Made by a program: the position numbers and the translations under genes. The notes beneath the pieces were generated by a model. The model searched no databases and was not told the origin of the DNA. It saw only the letters and a list, made by a program, of their open reading frames with translations. Of a stretch of DNA of 64,000 bases, positions 8,612 to 18,014 are shown one piece after another. The stretch is from Lysobacter sp. TY2-98 (GTDB lineage: Bacteria; Pseudomonadota; Gammaproteobacteria; Xanthomonadales; Xanthomonadaceae). The stretch covers positions 868,001-932,000 of the forward strand of contig NZ_CP031413.1 in assembly GCF_003367355.1 (NCBI RefSeq), in the 5' to 3' direction. How positions within the stretch are numbered: position 1 is the stretch's first letter; every line of letters starts with the position of its first letter.

Positions 8612-11077
8612 TCAGAACACGCCGCCGAAGGTGAACTGCAGATGCTCGATCTCGTCGCCGTCCTTCTTGCGGAACGGGATGGCGTAGCTGATCGAGATCG
8701 GACCCATCGGCGAACGCCACAGCAGCGAGATACCGCCCGCCGCACGCAGCTCGCCCGCATCGAAGTCCCCGCGGCTGGCGAACACGTTGCCGACGTCCAC
8801 GAAGGCCGAAACACGCGCCTGCGGGCTGTTGATCAGCGTCGGGAAGAACATTTCCACCGAGCCGACCGTCTTCACCGCGCCACCGATCGGCTGCGAGAAG
8901 TTCGAGCCAAGGGGCTTGTCGCGCGGGCCGAGGGTGTTGTCGGAGAAGCCACGTACGGAGCGCACGCCACCCGCGTAGAAGTTCTCGAAGAACGGCAGGC
9001 CGGTCGCGGTGAGGGTCTTCTGGAAATCCGGAGACGTCGTGAGGCACGGCTCGGTCGGAGCCGCACCCGGGTCGTAACGCACCAGCTTGCCGGTCGAATC
9101 GTAGACGGGAACAGGGGCGTTGAAGCACACGTTACGCACGTGATCGCTGCCGTAGCTGTCGCCGTAGCCGAGTTCCGCGCGCGTGTTGAGCACGAGATGG
9201 CGATTGAGACGCCAGAACTTCGAGATGTCGTAGTTGAGCTTGTAGTACTCGGCCGTCGACCCCGGCAGCGCGATTTCAGCGCTGAAGCGCTGCATCAGGC
9301 CGGTGTTCGGCGTCAGGAAGTTGTCGAGCGTGTTGCGCGACCAGCCGATCTGCCCGCGCAGCGTGTGGAATGTGCGATTGCCGACGGCGTCGATGTAGTC
9401 GACCAGCGACTGCGGCGCGCTGCCCGGGTACGCGAAGATCTCGTTCGAGTCCACGCCGAACAGGGCCGTGATCGTGTCGGTTTCGCTGATCGGAATGCCG
9501 AGGACCGCCTGCGCAGCGCCGCTCGTCGAGGTGTACTGCGCGGTGTTGAAGTTCGAGTTGTCGAACTCGCGCCACCACAGGTTGTAGCCGAGCGAAACGC
9601 CGCTGTCGGTGAAGTACGGATTGACGAACGAGAAGTCGTAGCGCTGCAGGTACGAGTTGCGGTTCGCCTGCACCGACACGCGGTTGCCGGTGCCGAGGAA
9701 GTTGTTCTGCGACAGCTGGATCTGCGTGGTCAGGCCGCTGAGCTGCGAATAACCGAGGCCGAACACGAAGCTGCCCGACGTCGTTTCCTTCACCGAAACG
9801 ACGACGTCCACCTGATCGGGAGTACCCGGCACCGGCTGCGTATCGACATCGACGGTTTCGAAGAAACCCAGGCCCTGCAGACGGATCTTCGAACGGTCGA
9901 GCGCGGCCTGCGAGTACCACGAACCTTCGAACTGGCGCATCTCGCGACGCAGCACCTCGTCCGACGTGCGCGTATTGCCCTTGAAGATGATGCGACGGAC
10001 GTTGACGCGCGGGCCCGGCACGACCTGCAGGTTCAGGCCGACGGTCTTCTTCTCCTTGTCGATGTCCGGCACCGCGTTGACCTGCGCGAACGCGTAACCC
10101 ACGTTCGACAGGGTGGCGCTGACGGCGTCCGACGAAAGCTCGAGCAGGCGACGCGAGAAGATCTGGCCTTCCTTCACGTAGACGCGCTTTTCGATCTGCT
10201 CCTTCGGCAGCACCGTGTCACCGGTGATCTCGACCTTGGAGACCTTGTACTGATCACCTTCCGTCAGGCCGGCGGTGATGAACATGTCGCGGCGGTTCGG
10301 GCTGATCTCCACCTGCGTGCTGTCGACGCTGAAGTCGACATAGCCGCGGTCGAGGTAGAACGAGTTGAGCTTCTCGAGGTCGCCGGACAGCTTCTCGCGC
10401 GAGTACTGGTCATCGCGCTTGTACCAGCTCTTCCAGTTCGTCTCGCGCGACTCCCAGGTGTCACGCAGGTCTTCTTCGCTGAACTTCTCGTTGCCGACCA
10501 GGTTGATGTGGCGGATGCGCGCGGCGGCGCCTTCCTTGATCGCGATGGTGACGTCGACGCGGTTGCGGTCCAGGCGCGACACCATCGGGTTGATCTCGAC
10601 GTTGTACTTGCCGCGGTTGTTGTACTGGCGCGTCAGTTCCTGCGTCACCCGGTCGAGCGCGAGGCGGTCGAAGGTGCCGCCCTCCGCGAGGCCGATCTCC
10701 GTGAGGCCCTTGGTCAGGTCCTCGGTCTTGATGTCCTTGTTGCCAGTCAGCGTGAGCTTGTTGATCGACGGACGTTCGGTGACCTCGATGACCAGGATGT
10801 CGCCCTGGCGCACGACGCGCACGTCCTCGAAGAAGCCGGTCTTGTAGAGCGCACGGATCGCGTCGGCGACTTTCGTGCCGTCCACGGTATCGCCGCGCTC
10901 GATCGGCATGTAGGTGAACACCGTGCCGGCGGAGATGCGCTGCAGGCCGTCGACGCGGATATCGCTGACGGTGAAGGGCGCGAACGTGTCGGCGAAGGCG
11001 GAGGTGACCGGAGCCGCGACCATCGCGGACGCGAGGGCAAGGGCGAGCAGGCGGCGGGGCAGGGGTCGCGTCATCAT
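8612..11077 (-). CDS. bamA: Outer membrane protein assembly factor BamA
   Basis: Omp85-family core of the BAM complex that inserts beta-barrel proteins into the outer membrane. The 821-residue precursor has a signal peptide (RRLLALALASAMVAAPVTSAFA), five POTRA domains starting FTVSDIRVDGLQRISAGTVF, and a C-terminal barrel ending in LQFTFGGVF with the terminal Phe expected of an outer membrane protein. A barrel loop contains two Cys (NVCFNAPVP, TEPCLTTSP) about 30 residues apart that could form a disulfide. Start is ATG 11077, or the adjacent ATG 11074; the ribosome site is weak. It is downstream of rseP. Confidence 0.97.
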   Translation of the reverse strand: MMTRPLPRRLLALALASAMVAAPVTSAFADTFAPFTVSDIRVDGLQRISAGTVFTYMPIERGDTVDGTKVADAIRALYKTGFFEDVRVVRQGDILVIEVTERPSINKLTLTGNKDIKTEDLTKGLTEIGLAEGGTFDRLALDRVTQELTRQYNNRGKYNVEINPMVSRLDRNRVDVTIAIKEGAAARIRHINLVGNEKFSEEDLRDTWESRETNWKSWYKRDDQYSREKLSGDLEKLNSFYLDRGYVDFSVDSTQVEISPNRRDMFITAGLTEGDQYKVSKVEITGDTVLPKEQIEKRVYVKEGQIFSRRLLELSSDAVSATLSNVGYAFAQVNAVPDIDKEKKTVGLNLQVVPGPRVNVRRIIFKGNTRTSDEVLRREMRQFEGSWYSQAALDRSKIRLQGLGFFETVDVDTQPVPGTPDQVDVVVSVKETTSGSFVFGLGYSQLSGLTTQIQLSQNNFLGTGNRVSVQANRNSYLQRYDFSFVNPYFTDSGVSLGYNLWWREFDNSNFNTAQYTSTSGAAQAVLGIPISETDTITALFGVDSNEIFAYPGSAPQSLVDYIDAVGNRTFHTLRGQIGWSRNTLDNFLTPNTGLMQRFSAEIALPGSTAEYYKLNYDISKFWRLNRHLVLNTRAELGYGDSYGSDHVRNVCFNAPVPVYDSTGKLVRYDPGAAPTEPCLTTSPDFQKTLTATGLPFFENFYAGGVRSVRGFSDNTLGPRDKPLGSNFSQPIGGAVKTVGSVEMFFPTLINSPQARVSAFVDVGNVFASRGDFDAGELRAAGGISLLWRSPMGPISISYAIPFRKKDGDEIEHLQFTFGGVF

Positions 11078-11154
11078 CAGTCCGGTTGGATCGAATCCAG
11101 GGAAACGCCGCAGGCAATCGGCCGGCGCGGTGGAGAGGTCGGCCGAAGCCGCCG

Positions 11155-12513
11155 TCAGCGCACCAGGTTGTTCACGATGTCGTTGTAGAACGCCAGGCCC
11201 ATGAGGCCCACGATGATCGCCAGGCCGACGAATTGCCCGGCCGCCATGGCGCGATCGCTGACCGGGCGGCCTTTGATCAGCTCGATAAGGTAATACAGCA
11301 GGTGACCGCCATCCAATATCGGGATGGGGAGCAAGTTCAGAATGGCCAGGCTCAGCGAGAGCATGGCGAGCATCGACAGGTACCACGCGGGGCCGTGGGA
11401 GGCGTAGGCGTTGGCTGCGCGCGCGATGGTGATCGGGCCCGCCACGGTGTTGCGGACGTCGACCCGACCCAACAGCGCGCGCCCCAGCATCGCAACCAGT
11501 TCGTGCGCCTGGTGCGCGGTTTCGCCTATCGCGGCGGGCACGGCCTGGAGCGGGCCGTAGCGCAGGACGGCGTCGGGCACGGGGTCGCTAGGCTGCGCGA
11601 ACCCCATGCCGAGCATCCAGCGCGTCTTGCCTTCCTCGGTGCGCAGGACGGGGCGCATCGGCCACGCGAGGCGCTCGCCGCCGCGCTGCACTTCGATCAT
11701 CGCGGTTTCGCCGCCACGGCCCACGGCGTCCACCAGGGGCGCGACGTCGTCCGCGCCGTGCACGGGCTGGCCATCGATGGCGGTGATGAGGTCGCCGTCC
11801 TGGAGGACTCCTGTGGCCGGATAGCCGGGCAGGATCTTGCCGACCCGCGCCGGCACCAGCTGATGGCGCGGCGCAATGCCGATCGCCTCGACCGCGCGCA
11901 GTTCATCGATGCTCGCGGGCAGTTCGGACAGACGCAGGCGACGCGTCGCCTCGTCGCCATCGCCCGTCCGAACGCGCACGTCGACATCGTGACGATCGAG
12001 CGCGGCGGGGATGAGCGCGAATTCGGCCTCGGACCACGTCGGGGTGGGGCGGTCCCCAATCGCCAGCACGGTGTCGCCGGCATGCAGGCCCGCGCTCGCG
12101 GCGAGACCTTCGGCGCGTCCGATCATCGGCACGAAGTCGGGGCGTCCGATCACGAACATGCCCCACAACATCAGCACGCAGAGCACGAGATTCGCGACCG
12201 GGCCGGCGATCACCACGGCCATGCGCTGCAGCACCGGCTTGCGGTTGAACGCGAGGTGCAGGTCCGACGGCGCGACCTCGCCTTCGCGTTCGTCGAGCAT
12301 CTTCACGTAGCCACCGAGTGGAATCGCGGCGACGCAGTATTCGGTGCCGTCCGCGCCAGTGCGCGACCACAACGGGCGTCCGAACCCGACCGAGAAGCGC
12401 AGCACGCGTACGCCGCAGCGCCGCGCGACCCAGTAGTGCCCGAACTCGTGGAAGGTCACGAGGATGCCGAGGCTGACGATCAGCCACCAGATGGATCCGA
12501 GCAGCTCGTTCAA
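11155..12513 (-). CDS. rseP: Site-2 intramembrane zinc protease RseP
   Basis: Cleaves anti-sigma factor RseA within the membrane to release sigma-E, and clears signal-peptide remnants. The 452 residues contain the zinc-binding HEFGH in the first transmembrane helix (LGILVTFHEFGHYWVARR), two PDZ-like regions in the periplasmic part, and the second motif ILDGGHLLYYLIEL near the C-terminus. The start codon is TTG at 12513, supported by a GGGAG site 6-7 nt upstream and by the spacing of 20 residues before HEFGH, as in the family. No nearer ATG or GTG in frame would keep the first helix. Confidence 0.95.
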   Translation of the reverse strand: MNELLGSIWWLIVSLGILVTFHEFGHYWVARRCGVRVLRFSVGFGRPLWSRTGADGTEYCVAAIPLGGYVKMLDEREGEVAPSDLHLAFNRKPVLQRMAVVIAGPVANLVLCVLMLWGMFVIGRPDFVPMIGRAEGLAASAGLHAGDTVLAIGDRPTPTWSEAEFALIPAALDRHDVDVRVRTGDGDEATRRLRLSELPASIDELRAVEAIGIAPRHQLVPARVGKILPGYPATGVLQDGDLITAIDGQPVHGADDVAPLVDAVGRGGETAMIEVQRGGERLAWPMRPVLRTEEGKTRWMLGMGFAQPSDPVPDAVLRYGPLQAVPAAIGETAHQAHELVAMLGRALLGRVDVRNTVAGPITIARAANAYASHGPAWYLSMLAMLSLSLAILNLLPIPILDGGHLLYYLIELIKGRPVSDRAMAAGQFVGLAIIVGLMGLAFYNDIVNNLVR

Positions 12514-12637
12514 AGCATTCTCCCGCGACGACCGGTCGCGGCTGCGGTAGCAGACCGCCGAACCGGCGGTTGGTTCAGTCCACGCGGAATGGTGGCCCAG
12601 AGGGGCCTGCGTTCGATGAACGGGAGTGGTCGCGTCC

Positions 12638-13822
12638 TCATCGGGCGTGCTCCAGGCGCCGGGTCACGTGCGCGCGGGCCAGGCGGTCCGCCTCGCGGAG
12701 GCCGTCGAGGTCGGCGACGGCGCCGCCTCCATGCGCATCGAGTGTCGAGGCGACCAGCGCGGCGATGTCGAGGAAGCCGATCCGTCGCGCGAGGAAGGCT
12801 TCGACCGCGGTCTCGTTGGCCGCATTCAGGACGGCCGGCGCTGCGCCGCCCGCGCGGAGTGCGCGGAATGCGAGCGCGAGGCAGGGGAAGGCGTCGAAGT
12901 CGGGGGTTTCGAAGTCGAGCCGTCCGCCCTGCGCGAGCAGGTCGAGGCCGGCGACACCCGACTCCAATCGCTCCGGCCAGCCCAGGCCCACTGCGAGCGC
13001 GGTGCGCATGTCGGGGAGGCCGAGCTGCGCGAGTGTCGAGCCGTCGACGAACTCGACCAGCGAGTGCACCAGGCTCTGCGGATGCACGAGCACATCGATG
13101 TGCTCGGGTGCGACGCCGAACAGGTGGTGCGCCTCGATCACCTCGAGGCCCTTGTTCATCAGCGTCGCGGAATCGACCGAAATCTTCGGGCCCATCGACC
13201 AGCGTGGATGGGCGATCGCCTGTTCGGGCGTCACGTCCCGCAATGAGTCGCGCGTGCGACCGCGGAACGGGCCGCCCGACGCGGTGAGCACGAGACGGCG
13301 CAGCCCGCGGGTATCGCGCGTGGCGCGGCCGTCGAGTGCCGGCAGGCACTGGAAGATCGCGTTGTGTTCGCTGTCGACCGGCACGATGTCCGCGCCCGAT
13401 TCGCGCGCGGCGCGCATGACCAGTTCGCCGGCGAGAACGAGCGATTCCTTATTGGCGAGAGCGACGCGCTTGCCTGCGCGTACGGCGGCGAGCGTTGAAT
13501 CGAGCCCCGCCGCACCGACGATCGCAGCGACGACGGTGTCGCAGGCGTCGCCCGCGGCAAGTTCGTCGATCGCCTGCATGCCGGCATGCGCCTGTGTCGG
13601 CACCCCGGCATCCGCGAGTTTTGCGCGCAGCTCGCCGAACAGCGCGGGCTCGGCGATGACGGCATGGTCCGGTCGATGCGTGTGGCAAAGCGCGACCAGG
13701 GCATCGACATTGCGACCCGCCGCGAGCACGTTCGCGCCCAGCTGATGCGGATGACGCGCGATGACGTCGAGCGCCGATGCACCGATCGAGCCTGTCGCGC
13801 CGAGAACGGCCACGCGGCGCAT
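12638..13822 (-). CDS. dxr: 1-deoxy-D-xylulose 5-phosphate reductoisomerase
   Basis: Second enzyme of the MEP isoprenoid pathway; its products feed undecaprenyl-PP made by UppS nearby. The 394-residue protein has the NADPH fold [30 protein letters not shown], metal/substrate segments [13 protein letters not shown] and SGGPFRG, and [18 protein letters not shown] 13822 overlaps the cdsA stop (TGATG), so the pair is translationally coupled; sequence upstream in this frame is cdsA shadow. Confidence 0.96.
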   Translation of the reverse strand: MRRVAVLGATGSIGASALDVIARHPHQLGANVLAAGRNVDALVALCHTHRPDHAVIAEPALFGELRAKLADAGVPTQAHAGMQAIDELAAGDACDTVVAAIVGAAGLDSTLAAVRAGKRVALANKESLVLAGELVMRAARESGADIVPVDSEHNAIFQCLPALDGRATRDTRGLRRLVLTASGGPFRGRTRDSLRDVTPEQAIAHPRWSMGPKISVDSATLMNKGLEVIEAHHLFGVAPEHIDVLVHPQSLVHSLVEFVDGSTLAQLGLPDMRTALAVGLGWPERLESGVAGLDLLAQGGRLDFETPDFDAFPCLALAFRALRAGGAAPAVLNAANETAVEAFLARRIGFLDIAALVASTLDAHGGGAVADLDGLREADRLARAHVTRRLEHAR

Positions 13823-14658
13823 CACAGGCCCAACAGCGCCTTGCCGAGCGCGAAAACAGGAAGCGCGGCGAGCACGGCATCGATGCGATCGAGCACGCCA
13901 CCGTGGCCGGGAATCAGCGTGCCGGAATCCTTCTTGCCCGCGTGGCGCTTGAGCAGGCTCTCGAACAGATCGCCGATGACCGAAACGAGTACCGACGCGG
14001 CGCCGACGAGCGCGACCTTCCACAGGTCATGCGCGGCCGCACCGGCCATCAGTGAGAACAGGATCGCGACGATCGTGCCGACGACGACACCGCCGGCGAG
14101 GCCTTCGATCGTCTTGTTCGGGCTCACGCGCGGGGCGAGCTTGTGACGGCCGAGGTAGCGACCTGCGAAATAGGCACCGGTGTCGGCGGCCCATACCGTC
14201 GCGAGCGATGTCAGGAGCCAGCGGTCACCGTTCGCCCCATCTGCATGCAGCCACGTCAGCGCGCACCATGCGGGGACCACCGCGAGCGTGCCCGCGGCCA
14301 GCTTGAGCGCACGCGCCCAGGTTTCGTGGTTGCTGCCGAACTCGAAGCGCTGCAGCCAGAGCAGCGCCAGCAGCCACCAGATGACGCCGATGATCGATGC
14401 GAGCTTGTACAGCACCAGCGTGCCGCCTTCGCGCGAATGCGAAGACCAGACGATCGCGACCATCAGGCCGAGGTTGGCGATCAGGAGCACCCACTTCTGC
14501 AGCGAATCCTCGACTTCGGCGAGGTCGAGCCACTCCCACAGGCCTGCAAGGAAGACCGCCGCGGCAGCCACCATCATCCAGGGCGTATCGAGCAGCAGGA
14601 TCGCCGCGATCGCGACGGGCGTCATCACCAGGGCAGCGGCAACACGGGTACGGGTCAT
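13822..14658 (-). CDS. cdsA: Phosphatidate cytidylyltransferase (CDP-diglyceride synthase)
   Basis: Integral membrane enzyme forming CDP-diacylglycerol from phosphatidate and CTP. The 278-residue protein has multiple hydrophobic helices from the N-terminus on, a [13 protein letters not shown] loop, and near the C-terminus the family signature [18 protein letters not shown] followed by VLDRIDA. It starts with ATG 14658, overlapping uppS by four bases (ATGA), and ends overlapping dxr. Confidence 0.96.
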   Translation of the reverse strand: MTRTRVAAALVMTPVAIAAILLLDTPWMMVAAAAVFLAGLWEWLDLAEVEDSLQKWVLLIANLGLMVAIVWSSHSREGGTLVLYKLASIIGVIWWLLALLWLQRFEFGSNHETWARALKLAAGTLAVVPAWCALTWLHADGANGDRWLLTSLATVWAADTGAYFAGRYLGRHKLAPRVSPNKTIEGLAGGVVVGTIVAILFSLMAGAAAHDLWKVALVGAASVLVSVIGDLFESLLKRHAGKKDSGTLIPGHGGVLDRIDAVLAALPVFALGKALLGL

Positions 14659-15416
14659 TCAGACGTCTCGGGATTGCCGCCGACCTGTGCCCCGGTCAGG
14701 CCGAATCGGCGTTCACGGCGCGCGTAGTCGTCCAGCGCAACCTGAAGTGTCGCCGCATCGACGTCGGGCCACAACAAATCGGTGAACCACAGTTCGGTGT
14801 AGGCCAGCTGCCAGAGCAGGAAGTTGCTGATTCGCAACTCACCGCCGGTGCGGATGAAGAGGTCGGGCGCGGGCAGGTCGGACAGCGCGACGCGCTCGCC
14901 CAGCAGTTTTTCGTCGATCGCCGACGGCTCGAGCCGACCGGCCGCAACATCCTCGGCCAGCGAGCGGGCGGCGTTCGCGATGTCCGAGCGGCCGCCGTAA
15001 CTGACGGCGATCACCAGGTTCAACGCGCGATTCGCCGACGTACGCGCTTCCGCCTGCGCCATGCGCGAACGGATCGAATCGGAAAGACGCGAGCGATCGC
15101 CGATGAAGCGCACGCGCACGCCGCGGCGATCGAGTTCCTCGACCTCGCGTTCGAGCGCGCCGGTGAACAGCTTCATCAGCCCGCCGACCTCGTCCTGCGG
15201 GCGGTCCCAGTTCTCGCTCGAAAACGCGAACAGGGTCAGCACTTCGATGCCGCGCTCGAGGCACAAATCGATGCACACATTGACGGCGCGCGCGCCCGCA
15301 CGATGGCCGATCAGGCGGGGACGCCGGCGCTTCTGCGCCCAGCGGCCATTGCCGTCCATGATGATCGCGAGGTGGCGCGGAACGCGCGAGCTGCCTGCGG
15401 AGGCGGAAGAAGTCAC
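14655..15416 (-). CDS. uppS: Undecaprenyl diphosphate synthase
   Basis: Cis-prenyltransferase that makes the C55 lipid carrier for peptidoglycan and O-antigen. The 253-residue protein carries HLAIIMDGNGRWAQKR, which holds the catalytic Asp and diphosphate-binding Gly-Arg, then GHRAGARAVN, TLFAFSSENWDRP, and near the end DLFIRTGGELRISNFLLWQ. It starts with GTG at 15416 and lies 55 bp after frr. The order uppS-cdsA-dxr differs from E. coli, where dxr precedes uppS. Confidence 0.96.
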   Translation of the reverse strand: MTSSASAGSSRVPRHLAIIMDGNGRWAQKRRRPRLIGHRAGARAVNVCIDLCLERGIEVLTLFAFSSENWDRPQDEVGGLMKLFTGALEREVEELDRRGVRVRFIGDRSRLSDSIRSRMAQAEARTSANRALNLVIAVSYGGRSDIANAARSLAEDVAAGRLEPSAIDEKLLGERVALSDLPAPDLFIRTGGELRISNFLLWQLAYTELWFTDLLWPDVDAATLQVALDDYARRERRFGLTGAQVGGNPETSE

Positions 15417-15471
15417 GTCGGTCGTCTGAAGAAGGCGCGGACTGGCGATGGCCCGCTGCGGTGCCGGGCGG

Positions 15472-16029
15472 TCAGACCGCCATCAGCTCCTGTTCCTTCG
15501 TCTTGACGACCTCGTCGACGTTCTTGATCGCCTCGTCGGTGAGCTTCTGGATGTCGGCTTCGCCGCGAGTCGCGTCGTCCTCGGTGATCTTCTTCTCCTT
15601 GAGGAGTTCCTTCACCTGGTGATTGGCGTCGCGACGGATGTTGCGGATGGCGACCTTGCAGTCCTCGCCACCGGAATGCACGACCTTGGCGAGCTCCTTG
15701 CGACGCTCCTCGGTGAGCGGCGGCAGGTTGAGGCGGATCACCATACCGGCGGTGTTCGGCGTCAGGCCGAGGTCGGAGGCGAGGATCGCCTTCTCGACCG
15801 CACCCACCATCGGCTTTTCCCACGGCGTGATCGTGAGCGAACGCGCATCGCTGACGGCGACGCTGGCGACCTGCGACAGCGGCACGTCCGAGCCGTAGTA
15901 GTTGACCTTGATGTGATCGACGATCGCGGTGCTGGCGCGACCGGTGCGCACCTTGACGAGGTCGTGCCGGAACGCGTCGACGCTCTTGGCCATGCGCGCT
16001 TTGGCGTCGTTCTTGATCTCGTTGAGCAT
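15472..16029 (-). CDS. frr: Ribosome recycling factor
   Basis: Splits post-termination ribosomes together with EF-G. The 185-residue length is standard. It opens MLNEIKNDAKARMAKSVDAF, has the VRTGRAS region, and SLTITPWEKPMVGAVEKAI. The long-helix part contains LPPLTEERRKEL and VRNIRRD-like sequence (VAIRNIRRDAN). ATG 16029. It is separated from pyrH here by a cation-efflux gene, and a -10-like TATAAT lies 37 nt upstream, so it may have its own promoter. Confidence 0.97.
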   Translation of the reverse strand: MLNEIKNDAKARMAKSVDAFRHDLVKVRTGRASTAIVDHIKVNYYGSDVPLSQVASVAVSDARSLTITPWEKPMVGAVEKAILASDLGLTPNTAGMVIRLNLPPLTEERRKELAKVVHSGGEDCKVAIRNIRRDANHQVKELLKEKKITEDDATRGEADIQKLTDEAIKNVDEVVKTKEQELMAV

Positions 16030-16065
16030 CGCAGGCTCCGTGTCAGGGTCGTCGGTCGGCCGCGG

Positions 16066-16071
16066 ATTATA
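16066..16071 (-). promoter_or_regulatory. Candidate -10 element for frr
   Basis: On the minus strand this reads TATAAT, a perfect consensus -10, in otherwise very GC-rich sequence in the 71-bp gap between the CDF gene and frr. No good -35 is visible 16-18 bp upstream. The predicted start would give a leader of about 30 nt. Confidence 0.35.
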
Positions 16072-16100
16072 GGGCAGGGCGCGGTGACGGCTGCTTCGCT

Positions 16101-17042
16101 TCAGTGGTGCGGTGCACGATCATGCAGATCGTGCTCGCAGCCCGGGCCGTGCTCGACCTGCAGCGTCGGATGGTTGATGCCGAAGCGGTGGTCGAGGTCG
16201 TGCGTTACCCGGTCCAGGAAGGCGTCGTGGTCGTCCAACAGCGGCCGCACAAGGTGCGCCGTCATCGCGATTTCGCCTGCGCCCAGCGACCAGATGTGCA
16301 CGTGATGCACGGCTGCCACCCCTTCGAGACCGACCAGGTAGGTCTCCACCTCGGAATGGTCGATGCCGCGTGGCACCGCATCCATCGCGGCGTTGAAGCT
16401 CTCACGCAGTAGCCCGAAGGCACTGACGCCGACGACAAGGCTGACGAGGACAGCCGTCGCCGGGTCCAGCCATTCCCAGCCCAGTGTCGCCATGCCCAGG
16501 CCGGCGAGTACGGCAGCGACGGAGACTGCGGCATCGGCCATGAGATGCAGGAAGGCGGCACGACGGTTGAGGTCGTGTTCCTGGCCGCGATGCATGAGCA
16601 TGGCGGCGCCGAGGTTCACGGCGATACCGATGGCGGCGACAACCATGACCGGCAAGGCCGGGATCTGCGGCGGCGCGCTGAAGCGCTGGATCGATTCCCC
16701 GATCAGCGCACCGGCGAAACCGACCAGCAGCAGGGCGTTCGCGAGCGGCGAAAGCAGCGTCGCGCGGCGCCAACCATAGGTATGGCGGGACGTCGGCGCC
16801 CGCCGCGCCAGCGCGGCCGCACCCCAGGCGAGCGCAAGGCCGGCGACGTCGCCGAGGTTGTGCAGGGCGTCCGACAGCAGCGCCAGCGAGTTCGTCGAAA
16901 AGCCGTACCAGGCTTCGATGGCGGTGTAGGCGAGATTGAGCAGCGTCGCGATCGCGAACGCGCGGGTGGCGTGGGCATGCACGTGGTCGCGCGAATGCCC
17001 ATGCGAACGGCTATGCCCGTGATGGGCGTGCGCAACGCCCAT
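16101..17042 (-). CDS. Cation diffusion facilitator (CDF) metal efflux transporter
   Basis: Proton-coupled exporter of divalent metals such as Zn, Co or Ni, in the inner membrane. The 313-residue protein begins with a His-rich metal-binding tail (about ten His in the first 26 residues). Six transmembrane helices follow. The two paired metal-site motifs of the family are present: DALHNLGDVAGLALAW in helix II and HLMADAAVSVAAVL in helix V. A C-terminal cytoplasmic ferredoxin-like domain contains VHHVHIWSLGAGEIAMTAHL. It resembles the DmeF/CzcD/ZitB group. Its ATG is 3 bp after the pyrH stop, so it is co-transcribed with pyrH and sits between two genes normally adjacent to each other. Confidence 0.9.
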   Translation of the reverse strand: MGVAHAHHGHSRSHGHSRDHVHAHATRAFAIATLLNLAYTAIEAWYGFSTNSLALLSDALHNLGDVAGLALAWGAAALARRAPTSRHTYGWRRATLLSPLANALLLVGFAGALIGESIQRFSAPPQIPALPVMVVAAIGIAVNLGAAMLMHRGQEHDLNRRAAFLHLMADAAVSVAAVLAGLGMATLGWEWLDPATAVLVSLVVGVSAFGLLRESFNAAMDAVPRGIDHSEVETYLVGLEGVAAVHHVHIWSLGAGEIAMTAHLVRPLLDDHDAFLDRVTHDLDHRFGINHPTLQVEHGPGCEHDLHDRAPHH

Positions 17043-17045
17043 CGA

Positions 17046-17774
17046 TCAGGCCGCGCGAACCAGGGTGCCGATGGACTCGCCCCGGAGGATGCGCAGCAGC
17101 TGGCCCGGTTGCTCCATGTCGAAGACGCGGATCGGCAACGAAGCATCGCGGCAGAGCGCGAACGCGGCGGTGTCCATCACCTGGATATCGCGGGCGAGCA
17201 CGTCGTCGTAGGTCAGCGTGTCGAAACGCGTGGCGTCGGGATGCTTCTTGGGGTCGCGGTCGTAGATGCCGTCGACCTTGGTCGCCTTGAGCAGTAGATC
17301 CGCACCGATCTCGATCGCGCGCAGGGCAGCGCCCGAATCGGTGGTGAAGAAGGGATTGCCGGTGCCGGCGGCGCAGATCACTAGACGGCCCTTTTCCAGG
17401 TGACGGACCGCGCGGCGGCGGATGTAGTCCTCGCAGACCTGGTTGATCTTGAGCGCGCTCATGACCCGGCAGCGCGCACCGAGCTTCTCGAGCGCGTCCT
17501 GCATCGCCAGCGCGTTGATGATCGTGGCCAGCATGCCCATGTGGTCGCCGGTCACCCGGTCCATGCCCGAAGCCGCCAGGCCGGCGCCGCGGAAGATGTT
17601 CCCGCCGCCGATGACCAGCGCGACCTCTGCCCCCGCCTGCTGCGCCTCGATGACCTCATGGGCCAGGCGGGTGATGACCTTGGGATCGATGCCGTAATCC
17701 TCGCTGCCCATCAGCGCCTCGCCGGAAAGTTTCAGGAGGACGCGGCGGTAGGCGAGATCGGTCATGGGGGCCAT
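17046..17774 (-). CDS. pyrH: UMP kinase
   Basis: Phosphorylates UMP to UDP; hexameric enzyme of the amino acid kinase fold, regulated by GTP and UTP in the family. The 242 residues show [66 protein letters not shown] and [16 protein letters not shown] 17774 is used; the ATG three codons further in (17765) gives MTDLAYRR and is an equal alternative because neither has a clear Shine-Dalgarno. First gene of the long minus-strand cell-envelope operon. Confidence 0.96.
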   Translation of the reverse strand: MAPMTDLAYRRVLLKLSGEALMGSEDYGIDPKVITRLAHEVIEAQQAGAEVALVIGGGNIFRGAGLAASGMDRVTGDHMGMLATIINALAMQDALEKLGARCRVMSALKINQVCEDYIRRRAVRHLEKGRLVICAAGTGNPFFTTDSGAALRAIEIGADLLLKATKVDGIYDRDPKKHPDATRFDTLTYDDVLARDIQVMDTAAFALCRDASLPIRVFDMEQPGQLLRILRGESIGTLVRAA

Positions 17775-17792
17775 TCGGAGGGGAGGCGCGCA

Positions 17793-17798
17793 ATTCTA
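17793..17798 (-). promoter_or_regulatory. Candidate -10 element for pyrH
   Basis: The minus strand reads TAGAAT about 19 nt before the pyrH ATG, giving a leader of about 12 nt. The sequence just before pyrH is CCTCC-rich on the sense strand, which is not a ribosome-binding site. No convincing -35 was seen. Confidence 0.3.
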
Positions 17799-18014
17799 AA
17801 CGGTCGCCGGGATCGGGGCCGGACAGGCGACGCCATGGCGCGTCGCAACATTTGGGCGCGCCGTCACAAGGTCCAAGTGGCCGATAAACGTGACACGAGC
17901 CGCATATCGGCAACTGGACGTTTAATTTGTGTTTAGAAAACTCCCGGCCATGCATGACCTCCGGCATACATGCACGCGGCGCCGAGCGGCGCTTATCCCC
18001 AGGAGAGAGAATTC

